This document shows positions 22,129 to 36,845 of a stretch of 64,000 bases of DNA, one piece after another. How positions within the stretch are numbered: the stretch's first letter is position 1; each line of letters starts with the position of its first letter. This stretch comes from Combretum micranthum (lineage: Eukaryota > Streptophyta > Magnoliopsida > Myrtales > Combretaceae), in contig JAMXBD010000204.1 of assembly GCA_024138025.1 (NCBI GenBank), forward strand, positions 744,001 to 808,000, in the 5' to 3' direction. The notes under the pieces were generated by a model. The model was not told where the DNA came from. It was given only the letters and a program-made list of their open reading frames with translations, and ran no database searches. The translations under genes were made by a program, and so were the position numbers.

Positions 22129-24504
22129 TGAAATAGTCATAATTTCCAATTTTATATTTTACACATGAGTGTTAGAGCATTTGTGCATGACTTTGAGCAT
22201 GATATATGTGATTCGTGTTAGTTTATGTTATATAAGTCGTATCAATGTATTTAATATTGAAATATCTTAGTGTGAATAAATATTGTGTCTATGAATTTGT
22301 AAGTGTAATGAAGTGATTAAAAATTTGTTAAACAATGTTTGATATAATAACCAAACATAGCAGAAAATTATTAGGCAAAAACAAACCCCAAAATCATTTA
22401 TTTTTTGTCCAAAATCAAGCTTAAACCCATGCAAATCAAAGCCCATAATATGGTAGCCCCTAAAGTCAACTTTTGGATAAAAATGAGCCACAATTTTGAT
22501 AAAAAATGCACTTTCCAAAACAGACCCAAAAACCATATGAATTTTCCTTTCCTTTCTTACATGTTGTCTTCCCTTTGTCCTCAAAACCTTGCACTCCGAG
22601 CTCATGACAAGGTCAAGACCTAAAGCCTAAGATTTTTAATAAGACTTAAAGCTTCTTAAGGTATGTGTTTGTTATGATAAGAGTATATTTGTTAGTTTGA
22701 GTTTTCTTGTGAAGTGGAGTTCATGCCATAAATTGAGTCAAATAAATTTTGATGATTTACATGTGTTAGTTATATATTGAATGAATGTCTTGATGGTTTA
22801 AAAGTTGTTGTTTGTGCTTAGTAAGTGACAAGAAGTAATGGAGTAAATGGAGTTGGGGATGAGTAGGGTTAAGATAGTTTAAAGAAGAATGGATTGGCTA
22901 AATGAAGGTTGAATGAGGATTTGTGTTTGAAATGGTAAATAAAGATATTTAATGAGTTTAAAGTGAAGATTGTGTGTGTTAAAAGAAGTTAGAATACATA
23001 TAGGTTGAAGTTTGGTGTTGGAAATGTGTTTGGAGGAAGTTTGGAAATGAAAAATATGGTAAAAAGTTATGTTTTCGTAGCAGGGGAAGTTTGCAGTTTT
23101 TCACAATTTATGATACAATGTACGCCGCCTCAATGTCGCCGACATAGAGGTCAGCACTGCCGACGTACACAACAACACTACCGGTGTTAGAGGTATTCAT
23201 AGGCGTAGACTGACCTCGTGAAATTCTCAGATTTTTGGATAAATTTGTTTTACGATCTACACCAGCACAATGCCGCCAGCGTAGATCAAAACACTATCGG
23301 CCTTTTGGTTAATGTTGCCAGTAATGGCAAGCGTAGAATTTTTGGTACAAACTACACCGCATTAACGCCGTCGGTGTTTAAGGCCGATATATCCCTGCAG
23401 TTTTCTATTTGCAAAACTTCTTCAAACTATTCCTTTAGCTTGTTAATTTGTCTTCTGATGATTGTATGAGTTTGTATGAGTTTTTTTTTTATGTATAAAT
23501 ATTATGTTATGTTATGATCTTGTATAGCATGTATTTTAGTTTCTTGACCTTAAAGCCTAAAGTTATTTGTGTTTATATTTTGTTTAGGATTAGTAGTGTT
23601 GATATGAGTGGAAATTTCTTGTAACAGTGATAGATCATCAGTTGATCACCACTTTTGATCATCGATCTAATTCAAGTATGCAGTAATATACTTGATTCCT
23701 TGCCTAGGATAAGCATGATTAAATTTACCCTAATTTAAGAAAACTTAAGTTGTTTGAATTGATTATCTATTATGCCGTTGAATCTGGTTCGGAGAGCGGC
23801 ACCTTACTCGGATTGGGAGCATGGTAGTTTAGGTGCTTAGGACACCCCTGTCTTTATGATAAAACTTTTATAAGTGGCAAGGTGGTATAACATTTGCTTA
23901 TTCTTAAAGAGAAATAATATGATTTAATTCAATTGTTTATGGGAATATTTGAATTAGGTGATATTATGGATTAAGTTAAGTAAAGTTGTAAAATGGTTGA
24001 AAATCCTAGAGGAAGCTACTTTTTCTTTTATGGATATATCATCTAGGAGATATAAGTCCCCGAACAACTTATATCAACCCCTAAGCATCGATGTCGTTAC
24101 TCAGGACCCCCAAACATCATTATTATCCGAAGTTTGAATAATCCAATGTTGTTTGACTAATTACAGATTTTCTAATAACTTGATGGTTGTTGCATTTGCA
24201 TATAGTTTAAGCTTAAGGGCCATTCGTATTTGTTTTTGTCACTTGTGTACTGGGCCTTTGGCTCATTACTTCATATTTCAGGTGTTGATGCTAGTGATGA
24301 ATTCTACACCAGTATGGGGTATGGAACAGATTTTGAGGATTTCTTAGATCATTGGGAGAATTAAAGGTGACCATGAACTTGGTGGATCATTTGTAATAGC
24401 ATAGTTTGAAAGACATATATAATAGCTATGATAGTCTTTGTGAAACTTATGTATTTTTCTTATGGTTTGTTAACAAGCTTTTGTCTGTAATATCTATATG
24501 TATA
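22129..24504 (+). mobile_element. Solo LTR A, left portion (split by the CACTA element)
   Basis: It begins TGAAATAGTCATAATTTCC directly after caact (22124-22128). The same 5-mer follows the right portion at 44470-44474, a perfect target duplication 22 kb apart. Within it 23620-24440 is clearly similar to 34560-35430 of LTR B (shared gataacttgatggttg-like, gttactcaggac and catttgcatatag words). No retroviral genes are present. A CpG-richer block lies at 23120-23390. The remainder of the LTR resumes at 44237 after the CACTA insertion. Confidence 0.8.
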
Positions 24505-24520
24505 TACTACAAAAAAATTA

Positions 24521-25437
24521 TTTTTTGCCAACAAACTTCAGCCCAATGACTATAATTTTATGGGCATAAGGTGCTTTTTCTAGGATGAATTATATGGGCC
24601 CATTGCCCCACATTACTTTAAAGCCTCTTCCACTTCTCTATTTTTTTCTTAATTATTTTAAATACAGTCTCTTTTTCCTTCTTAATAGTTTTTCTCCTAA
24701 AACAACATAACCCTCCTCTGCAAACGCATCGACCGTTCGCTCGTGGTTCCTTCTTCTTTGGCCAACAACTTCTCCCATAGCAAGATGGATTCCTTCCACT
24801 GAAAAATCGAAGCATATCTCTTAGAAAATTTCCCTCCTCTTTTTTTTTTTTTTCATTTTCCCACCACTCTCTCCCAATACATATTTTTTGCTTTTAAACT
24901 AACTTATATATCATCTCTTACTCTCACAATCGTGTTATCAACATAAACAAGAAAGTATGTATTTTGTTGTAGTCTCCTCCTTCTTTGCAATCATTTTTTT
25001 TTCATGTTTTATCCAGTCAATTTTTTCTTACAGGTTTGGATTGAGCTAAAATTGTCCTTATCCTTCATAATCTGTAAGGTATTTGTATATAATTCTTCAT
25101 CTTATTTTATCATATATTGAAAAGTATGAATTCAATGCTTTTATTTGTAAACAAGGGCATAAAGATGCAATCTTTATAGGTTTCTTTGGTATATTTGCAT
25201 ATTTGTAAACGGATTTGGTATTATAATTTGAACAAAAACTATTTGCTCTAAGTCAATAGTAGGTTTGTAGGTTTCAAATCTTTAAGATACCATCTCTTCA
25301 TATGAGCTTTCTATGGAATTTAGAGTATTGGCGTTTGAATTTATTTCACTTGCAAATTCATTTAAATCTATGGAGTTCTGATGGCGTAGATCTACGATGA
25401 ATAGTTGGTATTCAGGTTCTCTTTCACACACACACAC

Positions 25438-25475
<38 letters not shown>

Positions 25476-28400
25476 AATAAGAATAACACAAGCCAGAGCA
25501 CAATTTATATATATATTTTACAAAAAATTACAGTGATGTTGTTGCTTTTTCTTTTTGGGTATTTGATCTCTAATTGAGTTATACATGCAAATGTTTTATT
25601 TTTAAGAAATTGTTCTATTTGCGTGATTTTTTTTTTTCTTTGGAATGGTATCTCCGTGTATGGATGAATCAACAAATGTATGAATTGTGTATGGATACTA
25701 AATTGATTTTCCATGTGTGAACACGATTAACATAATTTATAGTGTTATAAGTTAATATGAATAATTGATCATTCTTGTAATAGTAATACAATAGTTGAAA
25801 TATGAAGATTCTTGATATCATAGCAGGGGTATAATATTAAATCATGATTTTGGAGTAGAAAATATTTTAGCATAGTGCTAACAACTCTAATATCAAAGGC
25901 GAATATACATATAATTTTTGAAAAAAATTAAAAGAATCAAGACAACTCCAGTATATGTTATTTGACATGGTAAAAGGAAAAAAAGAATGATGTGTAGAAG
26001 ATTTAGTCGATGTTAACACCCCAAAGAAGTTGATTGAAATTTTAGATTTTTGATTTGGACCATTTTATATTAGTTGCTCTTGTGTTAATTTGAGTATTTT
26101 ATTAGTTTATTGTGACCAAAAGATGAAACCTTTAATAGATTGTACCATACTTAATTAACTTACTTGCAAAATGATTGACTAGATGAAGAAAAAGAGGATT
26201 CAATCGACTGAGAAATATAGTAGAACGGTTAGCATGATTTATTAGACACACATTCATCCATATTTGTTTTGGGCTTTATGATTGGAAAAGTTCCTGGTTA
26301 ATTATTGATTGTCTTATTTTATCTTGTCATGTTCATCATTCTTCACATGATAGTGCCTTTTTGCTACCTTTAGTTCTATGTTCATGACTTAGTGATGTTG
26401 GTTTCCATGCGACTTTGAATTTATCTCATTGCATAATAAATGTGTCACTTTGATATTCTTAGTTACTCCTTTCTATGGTTAAAGAACTTAAAGTGGAAAT
26501 TTATGGTTTGGAGAGGTGTTTTATTATTCATGGTTATGATGGGCAAGATTTTATTATATATATATATATATATATAATATGATATATGAGTAGTTGGTTG
26601 ATAAAATGAAGTATTTTATTAATATGCATTCTAAGCCATAAGTTTTAATATCTTGAAACAATAATTTCCTGAGCAACCTGAACCTCAGTAAAATAAGACC
26701 ATCTGTTTGAAGTTTGTATGGAGTTAACATGTGAACAAGTGATATGGATAAACAATACCTATATTAACATGAAAAGCCAGCAAAAAAGGAAAATGAGAAA
26801 CCAGACATAAAAGGAAGTACACAACTAATGTTTCTATCACTTTTTTGGTAATTCCTTTCTCCAATGCACAAAGTTTTTTATATGTAATTTTATCTATGAA
26901 ATGGATAAGCCTTCATAATTTAATCCTCTGTAAAACTTTTCCTCCCAGTTATAGAGAAAAAGTCGCGTTAGATTGGATTTAATTGCAAAATAGGAACTGG
27001 TTTCTCCTCTTCCAATTAATGAAATATTTTCCTCAGTTGTACTCACACCTGGTTTTTCTCTAATTATGTGGGAGTCAACTACAACTTTCATTGGATCAAA
27101 ATCTTTTTATCATATATGACAAACTCCAAAATCCTTTCAGGGATTGAGCATTCTAAAAAAACTTGGTCTTAAGCTTTAGGATCTATTTTGCTTTTTGCCT
27201 TCCTTTTTAACTATTATTATTGTGCTTTTAGGTGCTTTTTAATCTTTTTTTTTCAACTTTATTAGCATGAAATTTAATGTCAAAGTTAGAATAGAGCTAG
27301 AGAATTAAGGACTTACATATGCTTGATCAATACTTAAGTCATCTAATGGAGAGCTATTGTTAAAGCATGTTCTTAACATAAAATGCAAGACCTTCTACGT
27401 TAAAAATACATTAGCTTACATAGAAGGTCAACAAATAATATAGAATTTGGCCAAGAGTCTAATTTGGTGTCATGTGTTTCTTCATACATGTAGAAAGTGT
27501 AAACCTATGCCTTTTTTGGAAAAATGTAGGAGGATTTAGACTGTCACACTTAGGTAAGTGTGGGGCTATGATGTAATTTCATGTCTCAATTTTTTGTTAT
27601 TCTCTTATATCATAATTAATGGCATGAGATTCTAGTTTTTAGTAAAACCAGATAAAGAAGAATCCTAACTTTGATTCATATTCCTAAGATGCTAATTTGT
27701 GAGCAGAGAGACTTGCTTTCACCTATAACTATGGCTAGGTTTATTCTCACATTCTTCACATTTGTGGTGGATTTATAGTTACTTATTATAGTCTTTATTT
27801 AATTCTTCAGTGTGGTTTACACAACCATTCATATTACTTATATATGTTGAACATAATGCTTCCACTTTCATGTTATCCCATGTCATTTTCATTTTTGGAA
27901 TTAGGGTATCATTATTTTAAAACCTACACATCACTTAGCTTTCCTTGTATTTAACATACATTTATGTGTTTGTTTCAAACCAAAAAACTTATAATTGAAC
28001 TCATTTACACTTGAGTAAGACTTTGCAGTATAATCTTGTCTGAAATAGTTTTTGTATAAAAAAAATTAACTCCAAAAACTAAAAAGTTGAAGCAACATCA
28101 TGTATTCCTAGGCTAAATATGTAACTTACATCCAACAAAACCTCCACCTACCTTGACAACTCGCACCTTTTTTTTCATATAATTTATTTATAAAAAAAAT
28201 TATGATTGAACTATAGATTGACATCAAATGAAATGCTTGAACTTAATATAGTACCTACATATTCTTTCATAGTTTGGTATTTGCTCGAACTTAATATTCA
28301 TTTTTCTTCCTTGGTAAGCCAGTCCGAAGCTTGTTAGAGAATACTTACCTAAAAATTGACATCACACACACACACACACACACATGTATTATGTGTTTGA

Positions 28401-30749
28401 AATAGGACGATTACTTCCTTTTTTATTGAATAGTGACTATTTTATGTTGGTGTGTTACTTTATATGAAAAAAAAAAAACTTGCAAGTACATTCATTTATA
28501 TTAGAAATATCCCCATAATTTTGTATGGATGTCTACTTTGTCTCGAGTTCAACCATATATTGTTATGCTTTGCTTGATATTTAAGCATATTATATGTACC
28601 AATTGTTGTTTGGCTCTTTTCATGCTTAGTGTTGATTTATTATAGTGATTTGTAGTGTTTAAGTAGCTTAGCTTCATGTAAAAAGCATACATTTGTGTAC
28701 CTTGTGCTTTACTTTACAAAGTAACTAGGCATTGTCTGTAACCATCTCATTCTATGTGGTAGGTTGTTGCAACAATATCATATGATGTCAACTAAACTCT
28801 TGTTCCATCCTTTGACATGCTTACATATATGCTCATCTTTAAACTCTATTTCTATGATATTTCAAGTGATTTAGATGGATAAATTGTACATATAAAATCT
28901 AAATTTACCTGGAAAAAGTTATTTAGGTAAAGAGATGTTCTTCTTCTTCTCCAAATTTTTTCTCTTTTCTTTCTAATTTCCCTAGCTAGATGAGGATTGA
29001 GCACAATAGTTCAATTTTGATAATCTTGATGTTTTTATTTTATGTTATTGTCTAACAGTTTGGTTCATCATATTCATGCTTACTATTGGAAAACATGGTC
29101 ACTTAGATCTAATATCATAAGGATATTGATCATTGTAACTTTATAGGTTGTATGTATAGTAAAATACAATGATGTTAGTGGTTTAAAGGATAACTTTAAA
29201 AGAACAAATAAATAAACAACTCATATAACCCTGAGAAAGTGTCTTATTTTATATGATTTAATAGTAATAAGGAAGATACTTCTTAATACAAGATGAGATA
29301 GCTAATAATTTCATAAGTGATCATACATCCTCTAAAATATGCTGCATATATTGTATTTATGTCATTAAAAGATTTTTTTTGTAATCTCCACTTAGAAAGT
29401 AAATATCTTTGGTTATGTGAGTTGTGTTTTATGTATGATGATTACTTTCACTTATGATTTTAAGTAATGAATTTTATTTATGTAATTAAAATCCATGAAT
29501 CTCTCTAGTAGTTTGTTTTTTGAAACACAATACATAGATGGTACAACAAATAGTAAAGAGGAAGATGAAAATATTCTATTGTGAAGAGGATGATAACTTT
29601 TGTTTCTATCATTTGTTTCATATATCACATAAAACATGGTGTTTAGTAGATTATACCATATAAGTGACTAAAATTACATATATAAAAGACATGATATTAC
29701 TAAATGTTAAATAAATGAAATGATTTTTGTCTAATTTGTTTCCTTTTTAGCATTTTCTTAAAAGGTATATCTAACTATCTCTCTTGTAATTCCTTTCTCA
29801 AGACACTATTAATTTAGGGCAGCCCCATTTATAATCAATCTTGATAAAGTAAGTTGATTGTTCTCTTCAAAATATATGTATAATTTTTGTTGTTATCCAA
29901 TTTAGACTTTTATGGTTAATTGTGAGGTTATTGCTGATTTAAGGTTCAATTATTAGCTAATTTAATGTGTTAGTCAAATTCATTATAGTTGAGTAGTTCT
30001 AAATGTAAATTATGAATATTCTTATCAACATAAGCTGTATTTTATTTTTACAACCAAAAGTTCAATGTAATGTGTTTTTTCTTTTGTTACAAATTTTTCT
30101 CACACACCATGAAAAACATCATTTGCTAGAAATCTAAATGAAAGCGAATAGATGTTCTTGAAATAATTAAAAATAAAACATCCCTAGCTATCCCAAAAAA
30201 AAAAACTATATTCTAGAGTAAGTTTGCCTTTTACAAACAAAAAAGAGGACGCATAATGACTGTAGATTTATAGATAACTACAGCAATGTCAAATTGTAGT
30301 CATATTGTGTTAATAAAATTTGATAGATAGAGCAGGGAAAGACTCGTTTGTTAGGGTAAAACTAGGTAAAGGGAAAGCTAATGTGTTTTTGGTCAAGTAG
30401 ACATAGGTTGATGTAGAAAAGAGTTATAACTCAAATCTTGTGAAGAGATAGAATCAGAGTGGGGCATTTATAGAAAAAGAATGGTTCTTGTCATTTGATA
30501 TTTATTAAGGGTTAGATTTGGGATCCAATGATGACATAATGGTGACGTTGATATCAATCTATTATAGTTTTCATTTTGCCTTTTTTTCTTTTTTGTGCAT
30601 TGCTAAATTCTTCTCAATCTTTGCTAAAAGTTATCCAACTATACTTGAGATAATCTCTTTAGATACCTTCCACATTAGTACTACTAAATAGATCTTTATA
30701 TGTCTTACCTTTTAAAGGACTAAGGCTTGTATTGCATTACTTCATTTCT
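24521..30749. other. CACTA 5' region without recognisable genes
   Basis: Apart from the termini, about 6 kb of AT-rich sequence without convincing coding. Pyrimidine-rich sequence at 24838-24900 and an aagtatgt candidate donor site near 24955 could mark a first exon and the start of a long first intron. Microsatellites: (CA)n(TA)n at 25425-25471, (TA)n at 26556-26576, (CA)n at 28366-28384. Unrecognised nested elements are possible. Confidence 0.5.
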
Positions 30750-30757
30750 TACATACA

Positions 30758-31851
30758 TAGAGCTATGCAAACGGGTCATGGCCCATGGGCTGGCCCATTT
30801 ACCCGTTAAAAAAATGGGCTAGGACTAGTGTTTTTTAGCCCGTTTAAAAGCGGGCCAAAAAAGCCCGGCCCATTTAACCCGAGGGCCAAAGAGGGCTGGC
30901 CCGTGATGGGCTGGACTGGCCCGCGAACTAAATAAAAAAAATTAAAACTTAAAAATATTGAAAAAAATTCAAAATAAAACTAATAAATTGAATTTGGAAA
31001 AAAATATTGAAACAAATTTTTTAATTGTTATCTTTTTTCCGTTTTCACGGTAACACACACTATGACACTAACACTACTAGAGTTTGGACTCTAGAGTACA
31101 CACTTTTCCTATATGTTTTTATTTACCCAATTTTCCTTTATTTTTAATTGTCGATACAGTAAGAAAAATTTCCTTTATTTTTACTTTAAATTACATTTCC
31201 TTGTAACCTGCGAAGAAGAGGTCAAAATTACGAATGGGAAGAAGCAAGACTCAAGAGGCCCAATCTATGATCATGTACGTAGGAAAAATAATAATAATAA
31301 TAATAATAATAATAATTTGATCAATAGTATTTGAAAGAGCTTGCGCATATAATATGGATATGTATCATGTATGTATATATTCCATAATCACGTACTGTAA
31401 GTCTGTAAAGATTCAAGAAACCTCATATTCATATACGATATACCCTTTTCAATATGGCCATATGTTATCATTGATTTACATACAACAAGTAATTTTTTTT
31501 CATTTTGAATAAATATTCCCAAGTCCTAACCAAATAAACACAATCATCAACCAATACAGAATTATTTTTTTGACATTGATAAATACTGAGATGCAGCAAA
31601 CACCAACAAATATTCTACTTATACTTATAATGGTGCATATGGTAATAACTAATAAGGATTTTAAGATTAAGGTTAAAACATCAACTAGAAATAAAAAAAA
31701 AATGAAAATAAGAGGGCCGACCCATTTAACTCGTGGGCCAAAGAGGGTCAGGCTAGGGTCAAGAAATTTTGACCTGTTTATTAAATGGGCTAAGATTTCT
31801 TGGCCTGTTTAGCTCGCAGGCCAAAATGGGCTTGGCCGTTGCCCAGCTCTA
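30758..31851. mobile_element. Non-autonomous hAT element (1.09 kb)
   Basis: Terminal inverted repeats: left TAGAGCTATGCAAACGGG (from 30758); right, on the minus strand, TAGAGCTGGGCAACGGCC (from 31851). Both are followed by sequence rich in GGGC/GCCC words. The 8-bp target duplication tacataca is perfect (30750-30757 and 31852-31859), the hallmark of hAT elements. The interior has no transposase; it holds an (AAT)n run at 31287-31316. Inserted in the CACTA 5' region. Confidence 0.9.
31287..31316 (+). repeat. (AAT)n microsatellite inside the hAT element
   Basis: About ten consecutive AAT units. Confidence 0.9.
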
Positions 31852-32214
31852 TACATACATCATAAAGAATTTGATATTTATATTAGCAATAATTCTATTA
31901 TGATTTTCAGGCAACTAAATTCTTGCACATGTCCTACATTCAACTCTATAATTCTTTTTTTTTTTTTTTGTAATTGAACTATGAACATATTACCCCTATT
32001 ATTTCAAACTCGCTTAGGAAAAGAGTAGTTTTGACGATATTTTACATATAACTCATGAGATTGTTCAATTGGCCATAGGATATTTTGAAGCTATCTTGTG
32101 GGATTATTTACATTTTTCAGCTAAGATTATACCTATGATTTTGTAGTAAACAGAAGATCAATCATTTTATTTTCATGCTGCACTATTGTAAGTACTTGCA
32201 ATTCTCATTTATAA

Positions 32215-35200
32215 TGAAACAACCTAAACATCCATCTAGATTAGAAATTGAGTTTAGATAGATTTAATTGAATCAAATGAATCATAGGATAATTAGATAA
32301 GTTGACAAAATAAGGTTAGTAATAGTTAACTTTGATTTGAGGTTTTGAATTCCTAAAGTCCTTAAACATGTCATTAAAATGTTTAGAGGATTCCTAAACC
32401 TTCAATCTATAGCCAAATATCAATTCCTAAATCTCTGTAAAATTTGAGTTCATTTGCTTGTCTAAAATTAACAATTCTTAAACCTGAACTCAAACTAAAT
32501 ACCTTTTTATTCAAAATAAATTCCTAAATTAAGTTCTTATTATAGGTTCTTAATTTGTAACCTCAGTTCATAAATTATCTTTTAAATATTTCTAGAACTA
32601 AAGATATTGATCTGGTAGTTCTAAATCTATATCTATATTCCAAAATATTAAATTTAACCTTATCTCTTATTCTTTTTTTTTCCCTATTCCTACTCTACCT
32701 TCCCTTTCTTCTTTCCATTATCTCTACCGTCTCTCTCTTTCCCTTATATTTCTTTTCACTTTTCCTCTTCTTTTCTTCAAATTCTTTAAGAAATCTCAAG
32801 TCCTAAATCATCTAGAAGCTAAATCATGGCTAGGAAAGAGGATAGAAAGAGGAATCAAAGCTAGAAGAGTAGAGAAATCAAGTGAGCATGTGTTCTTGAT
32901 AAGATAAGTTGTTATCTCGTTGTTTTCTTTATTGTTTACTTATATACTTGATAAATAGGTATTGGAAATGAGTTGAAAGTGCTGTTTATATTTGTATTTA
33001 TTAGTTTAATGTTTGATGGAAGTTAGAAGTGGTGAAGAAGAGGATGAATAGTGAGTTGGAGTTTGGTGAAGTGAATTAGGATAGGTTGATGTTGTTTGAA
33101 GTTGTTGGATAGACTTTGAAGTGTTATAAGTTATTATAAGTATTTATTTGATGTTAGAATTTATGTAGGAGGTTTATAAGTTGATGAAAATTTATAAAAA
33201 TGAGTTTTCAAAAACAAAGGGAATTCATAACAACTATCGAGGAGCAATCACGAGCATGATAAAGAGAGTGAAACACTCTGATCATGCATTTTTCAAACAT
33301 TACACGCATGATAAGGGCGTGATACGCTCTGATCATGCATTTTTTTTTTCAAATCACGGGCGAGATCATGGGTGTGATAAGGTCCCCTACAGCTTGACAT
33401 GTTTTTGTTATTTGACCTTAAATTTTTCATATGATATTGGATTGAGGTGAAGAAAATTGAATTGGAAAGCATAAAAAGAGATCTACAACTTTCATGTTTT
33501 GAGTTTTTACAAATTCCAAACGTATCACTACTTAAATTTCACTTCTTTCCAGCTACTACATTTTCATAAACAAAGTTTAAAACTTATTTTTGTTTGTTAA
33601 ATGCGTGTTTGCTTAGGAAATTGATCTTTTTTACCTGAAATGAGATAAATATATGATAATTGATGTGTTATGTTAATTAAGTAATATAACTAAGCATGAA
33701 TTAAGTGGAATTGTAGATTTAATAAATAATTGGATTAAATATAGAAGTTAGTTATAAAATGAACTTCGCTAACAAACTTAGGTTCAACTTGATTAAATAG
33801 ATTTGAATAAGTTAAAATGAATTAGATTGAGTTAGTTTAACCATCTTTGACTTAGTTTTTGAATTAAATGATTAAGGTTAATTAATTTGGCTAAGTTTAA
33901 GTTAATATAAGCTCAAGTTGACGTGGATCCTAGATGTATAATGAATTGGTAATGGATCTAAGTACAACATGACTTAATGAATTTCACTAAGCTAAAATGG
34001 GTTAGATTGTTTAAGTTTAATTAACTTGACTTAGTAAATGAATTAAATGATTAATTCTAATCAATTTGGCTAGGATTTAGTTAAAAGGAGTTAATGGTTA
34101 ATAATTAGTTTAAGTTAATGAGATAAGATAACCTTATATTAACATGGTGAATATGTTGTTTCAAAGGTGTGTTTGCTTAAGAAATAGATGTTTTCGTGTA
34201 TGAATGCCTTGATTGTGCTTTTGTTGATAAAAGTCCATAAACAAAGTGAAAAGAAATACTTTGACAGACAAAAGAGAACTGTCCATATTTTGACGGAGCG
34301 ATCTTCGTAGCCATAGTAGGATTCCAAATTAGGGTCTGATCAAAGAAGGTGTTAATAAAAGAAGTTTGAGATGAGTGGATAATTGATATAACTTCTTATA
34401 TGAGTTTCATATAAGTAGATAATTAGTTTAGGTTCTTATAAGAGTTCTTTCTTCATAAATAGAAGTGGATACATGAATTCTCTTCTAAGATGGTTTCTGA
34501 TTCTTCTAGATTATCTTCTGAAAGGATTCTTGAGATTCTGTTTGGGTTTGATATGAGAGGTATGCATTAACTTGCGTGTTGGATGCTAGGATAGGCATCT
34601 AGAATGAATTAAAACTTAAATACGGCTTAGTTAATTAATGAGTGTTGATTGTGTTTTTCGCCTTTAAATCCAGTACGGGGAGTGGCAAACCTTTCATGAT
34701 GCAATGACATGTTAGAATAGGCGCTTAGGTCACTTATCATGATACAATGACTTCCATATAGTGGCTCAGCGGGTAATCGATAGGGAATGTAGTAACGGTG
34801 TAACATTTACTTATTCTTAAGAGGAAATAATATGATTTAATTCAATATTTATGGAAGCATGTGAATTAATTTATATTATGAATTTAGTTAAGTAAAGTTG
34901 AGTAACAAATATGAACCTTAAACGAGATTACTTTTTAGTTATAAAGCTATCTAGGAGATATAGGGATTCAGACTACCTATATCAACCTCCTAAGCGTCGA
35001 GATCGTTACTCAGGACTCCCAGATTCCCTGTTGTTCTAGAGTTTGAATACTCCTATGTTGTTTGGCTAACTAAAGATTATATAATAACTTGATGGTTGTG
35101 CATTTGCATATAGCTTAAGCTCACGTGCCACATCGTACGTGATTGTATTACTGTGTACTAGGCTTCGGCTCATTCTTGTTGTTGTTATTCTTTTTACAGG

Positions 35201-35753
35201 ATTTATTGTTGAAGATGATGAGCTGATGTTGATGAGTTGTTATTGTTAATGTTGATGTTTGATGATGGATGATTATGATGATGGTGTTGATGTTGTGGTG
35301 TTGTCTCGAGTTAAGGGCGTTATTGATGATTACAGGAGAACTAGTGAAGTGAGATAGGTCCGATGGATTAATTTGTATTTGTTTTAATTTGTTTTGTATT
35401 TGGGATTGGATTTAATCTTTAGAATTTGTATTTTCTTAAAGGGCTTGTTGTTGCCCCTGTTTTGTAATTAAGCTTTTGTAAAGCTTTATTTAAGTGAAAG
35501 TTCTTCCACTTGAGTGAGTGGAAGTTCTAAAATATTTTTATTTAGAAATTGTTTTATAAAATAAATTTTTCGCTGCTAAATCCAGTTATTTGAAAATCTA
35601 ACTAAACAATTTCATAACCTAAAATTGAGTAGCAATAGTCAACATAAACAAAATCTTTTAAAGGAAACCTGAGCATATAATACTTTAAAGTATTATACTG
35701 GGTGGTAACATCTTAATTGATTTAATGTTTGACTAAATAGTTGGGGCGTTACA
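32215..35753 (+). mobile_element. Solo LTR B (3.5 kb) inside the CACTA element
   Basis: It begins TGAAACAACCTAAACATCC and ends ttggggcgttaca, typical of long plant Gypsy LTRs. Flanking 5-mers tataa (32210-32214) and tatag (35754-35758) differ at one base. A pyrimidine-rich leader-like stretch lies at 32680-32790. Its 34560-35430 part is homologous to LTR A. No gag or pol is present. It must have inserted after the CACTA element, since it interrupts that element. Confidence 0.8.
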
Positions 35754-36845
35754 TATAGTTTTGTTTTTTATTGGCTTAATGGTATTCATGCTATTGATAT
35801 TCTCATTTACAAAAAAAAAAAAGGAAAATTTAATGGTTATGTTAGAATAAATTGCATAGGGATTCATAATAATATAGAAAAGGCATGTTCTTAATCTTTT
35901 GCAAGAAACATTATTTAAATGGGACATTCATAGTTCATACAAAGGTTTGCTTAGTGATTTGAAACAAAGATGCATGGGTTGGCTTTTCAAGATACATTTT
36001 CATTAACTTTAATCAGTTTTATGTTTGTATTATATTATAGAGGTTCATGGCCTGTAATTTTCTATACACGCATTACAAAGTCTAATTTGCTTTTATCATG
36101 GTCGATATCCAGCACTGAATTCGTCTGTTTCCCTATCTCCCTCTATATGTATTAATTTGCCATGTCGGAGACTATATTAATATAGGTAGAATTAGGAAGT
36201 AGTGAGGAAAGTGACATTGACAAGGTTGAGTGGTCCCATTCTCAAGAGGACAAAATGGAAAATGATTAATCCTAGTTTGTTTGGCCTTTTCATATCATGA
36301 GCAAGTAATGAAGGTGGTTGAAAGATATACGACCAGATAGACCTTTAAAAACATCCTTGTATAAGCAGACCTATATACCACTATTGTGATATTTCTTTAC
36401 CAACACAAAGTAGATCATGTATGTGGAAACAATACATAATATGGAAAATACGAGGGGAGCATTGAAAGAGTATCAATATGAAAAAATTCATGCAAACTAA
36501 TATACACTTGCATTATTGTACAAGCTTTAGTTTCACTAAGTAAAAAACACCAGAAACTGATATATACCCTTACTAAATAGACGATAATGAAAATAAATTA
36601 CTTTCTAAAATAAAATCCCCTTAATAAGCAAGCTTAAAACATTATTAAAAATACTTCATATTTAATCTATCTTGTTATCATAATTAATATCCCTTGTGTC
36701 TAACTTTAATTGCCAAAATATCATAAATTTTTAAAAGAAATAAAAAATTATCTTTGAAGTAATTATTTTCATGTATGTCTATATTAATGCTATATTTAAA
36801 TGTACATATAGATAAATGTGGTATTCAAATTTGTAGTTAAATAGA
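35754..36845. other. CACTA sequence upstream of the transposase gene
   Basis: No domain recognised. A short acidic-coding stretch at 36180-36270 (GSSEESDIDKVEWS-like) might be a small exon of the transposase transcript, but this is not secure. Confidence 0.35.

Noticed and set aside
26008..26040. Possible LTR start tgttaacaccccaaag inside the CACTA element
   Set aside because: Starts like an LTR, but no matching end or duplication could be found within several kb.
33181..33450. Open frame of 89 codons with repeated HAFF motifs
   Set aside because: Produced by the short repeats in solo LTR B; no domain and no conservation evidence.
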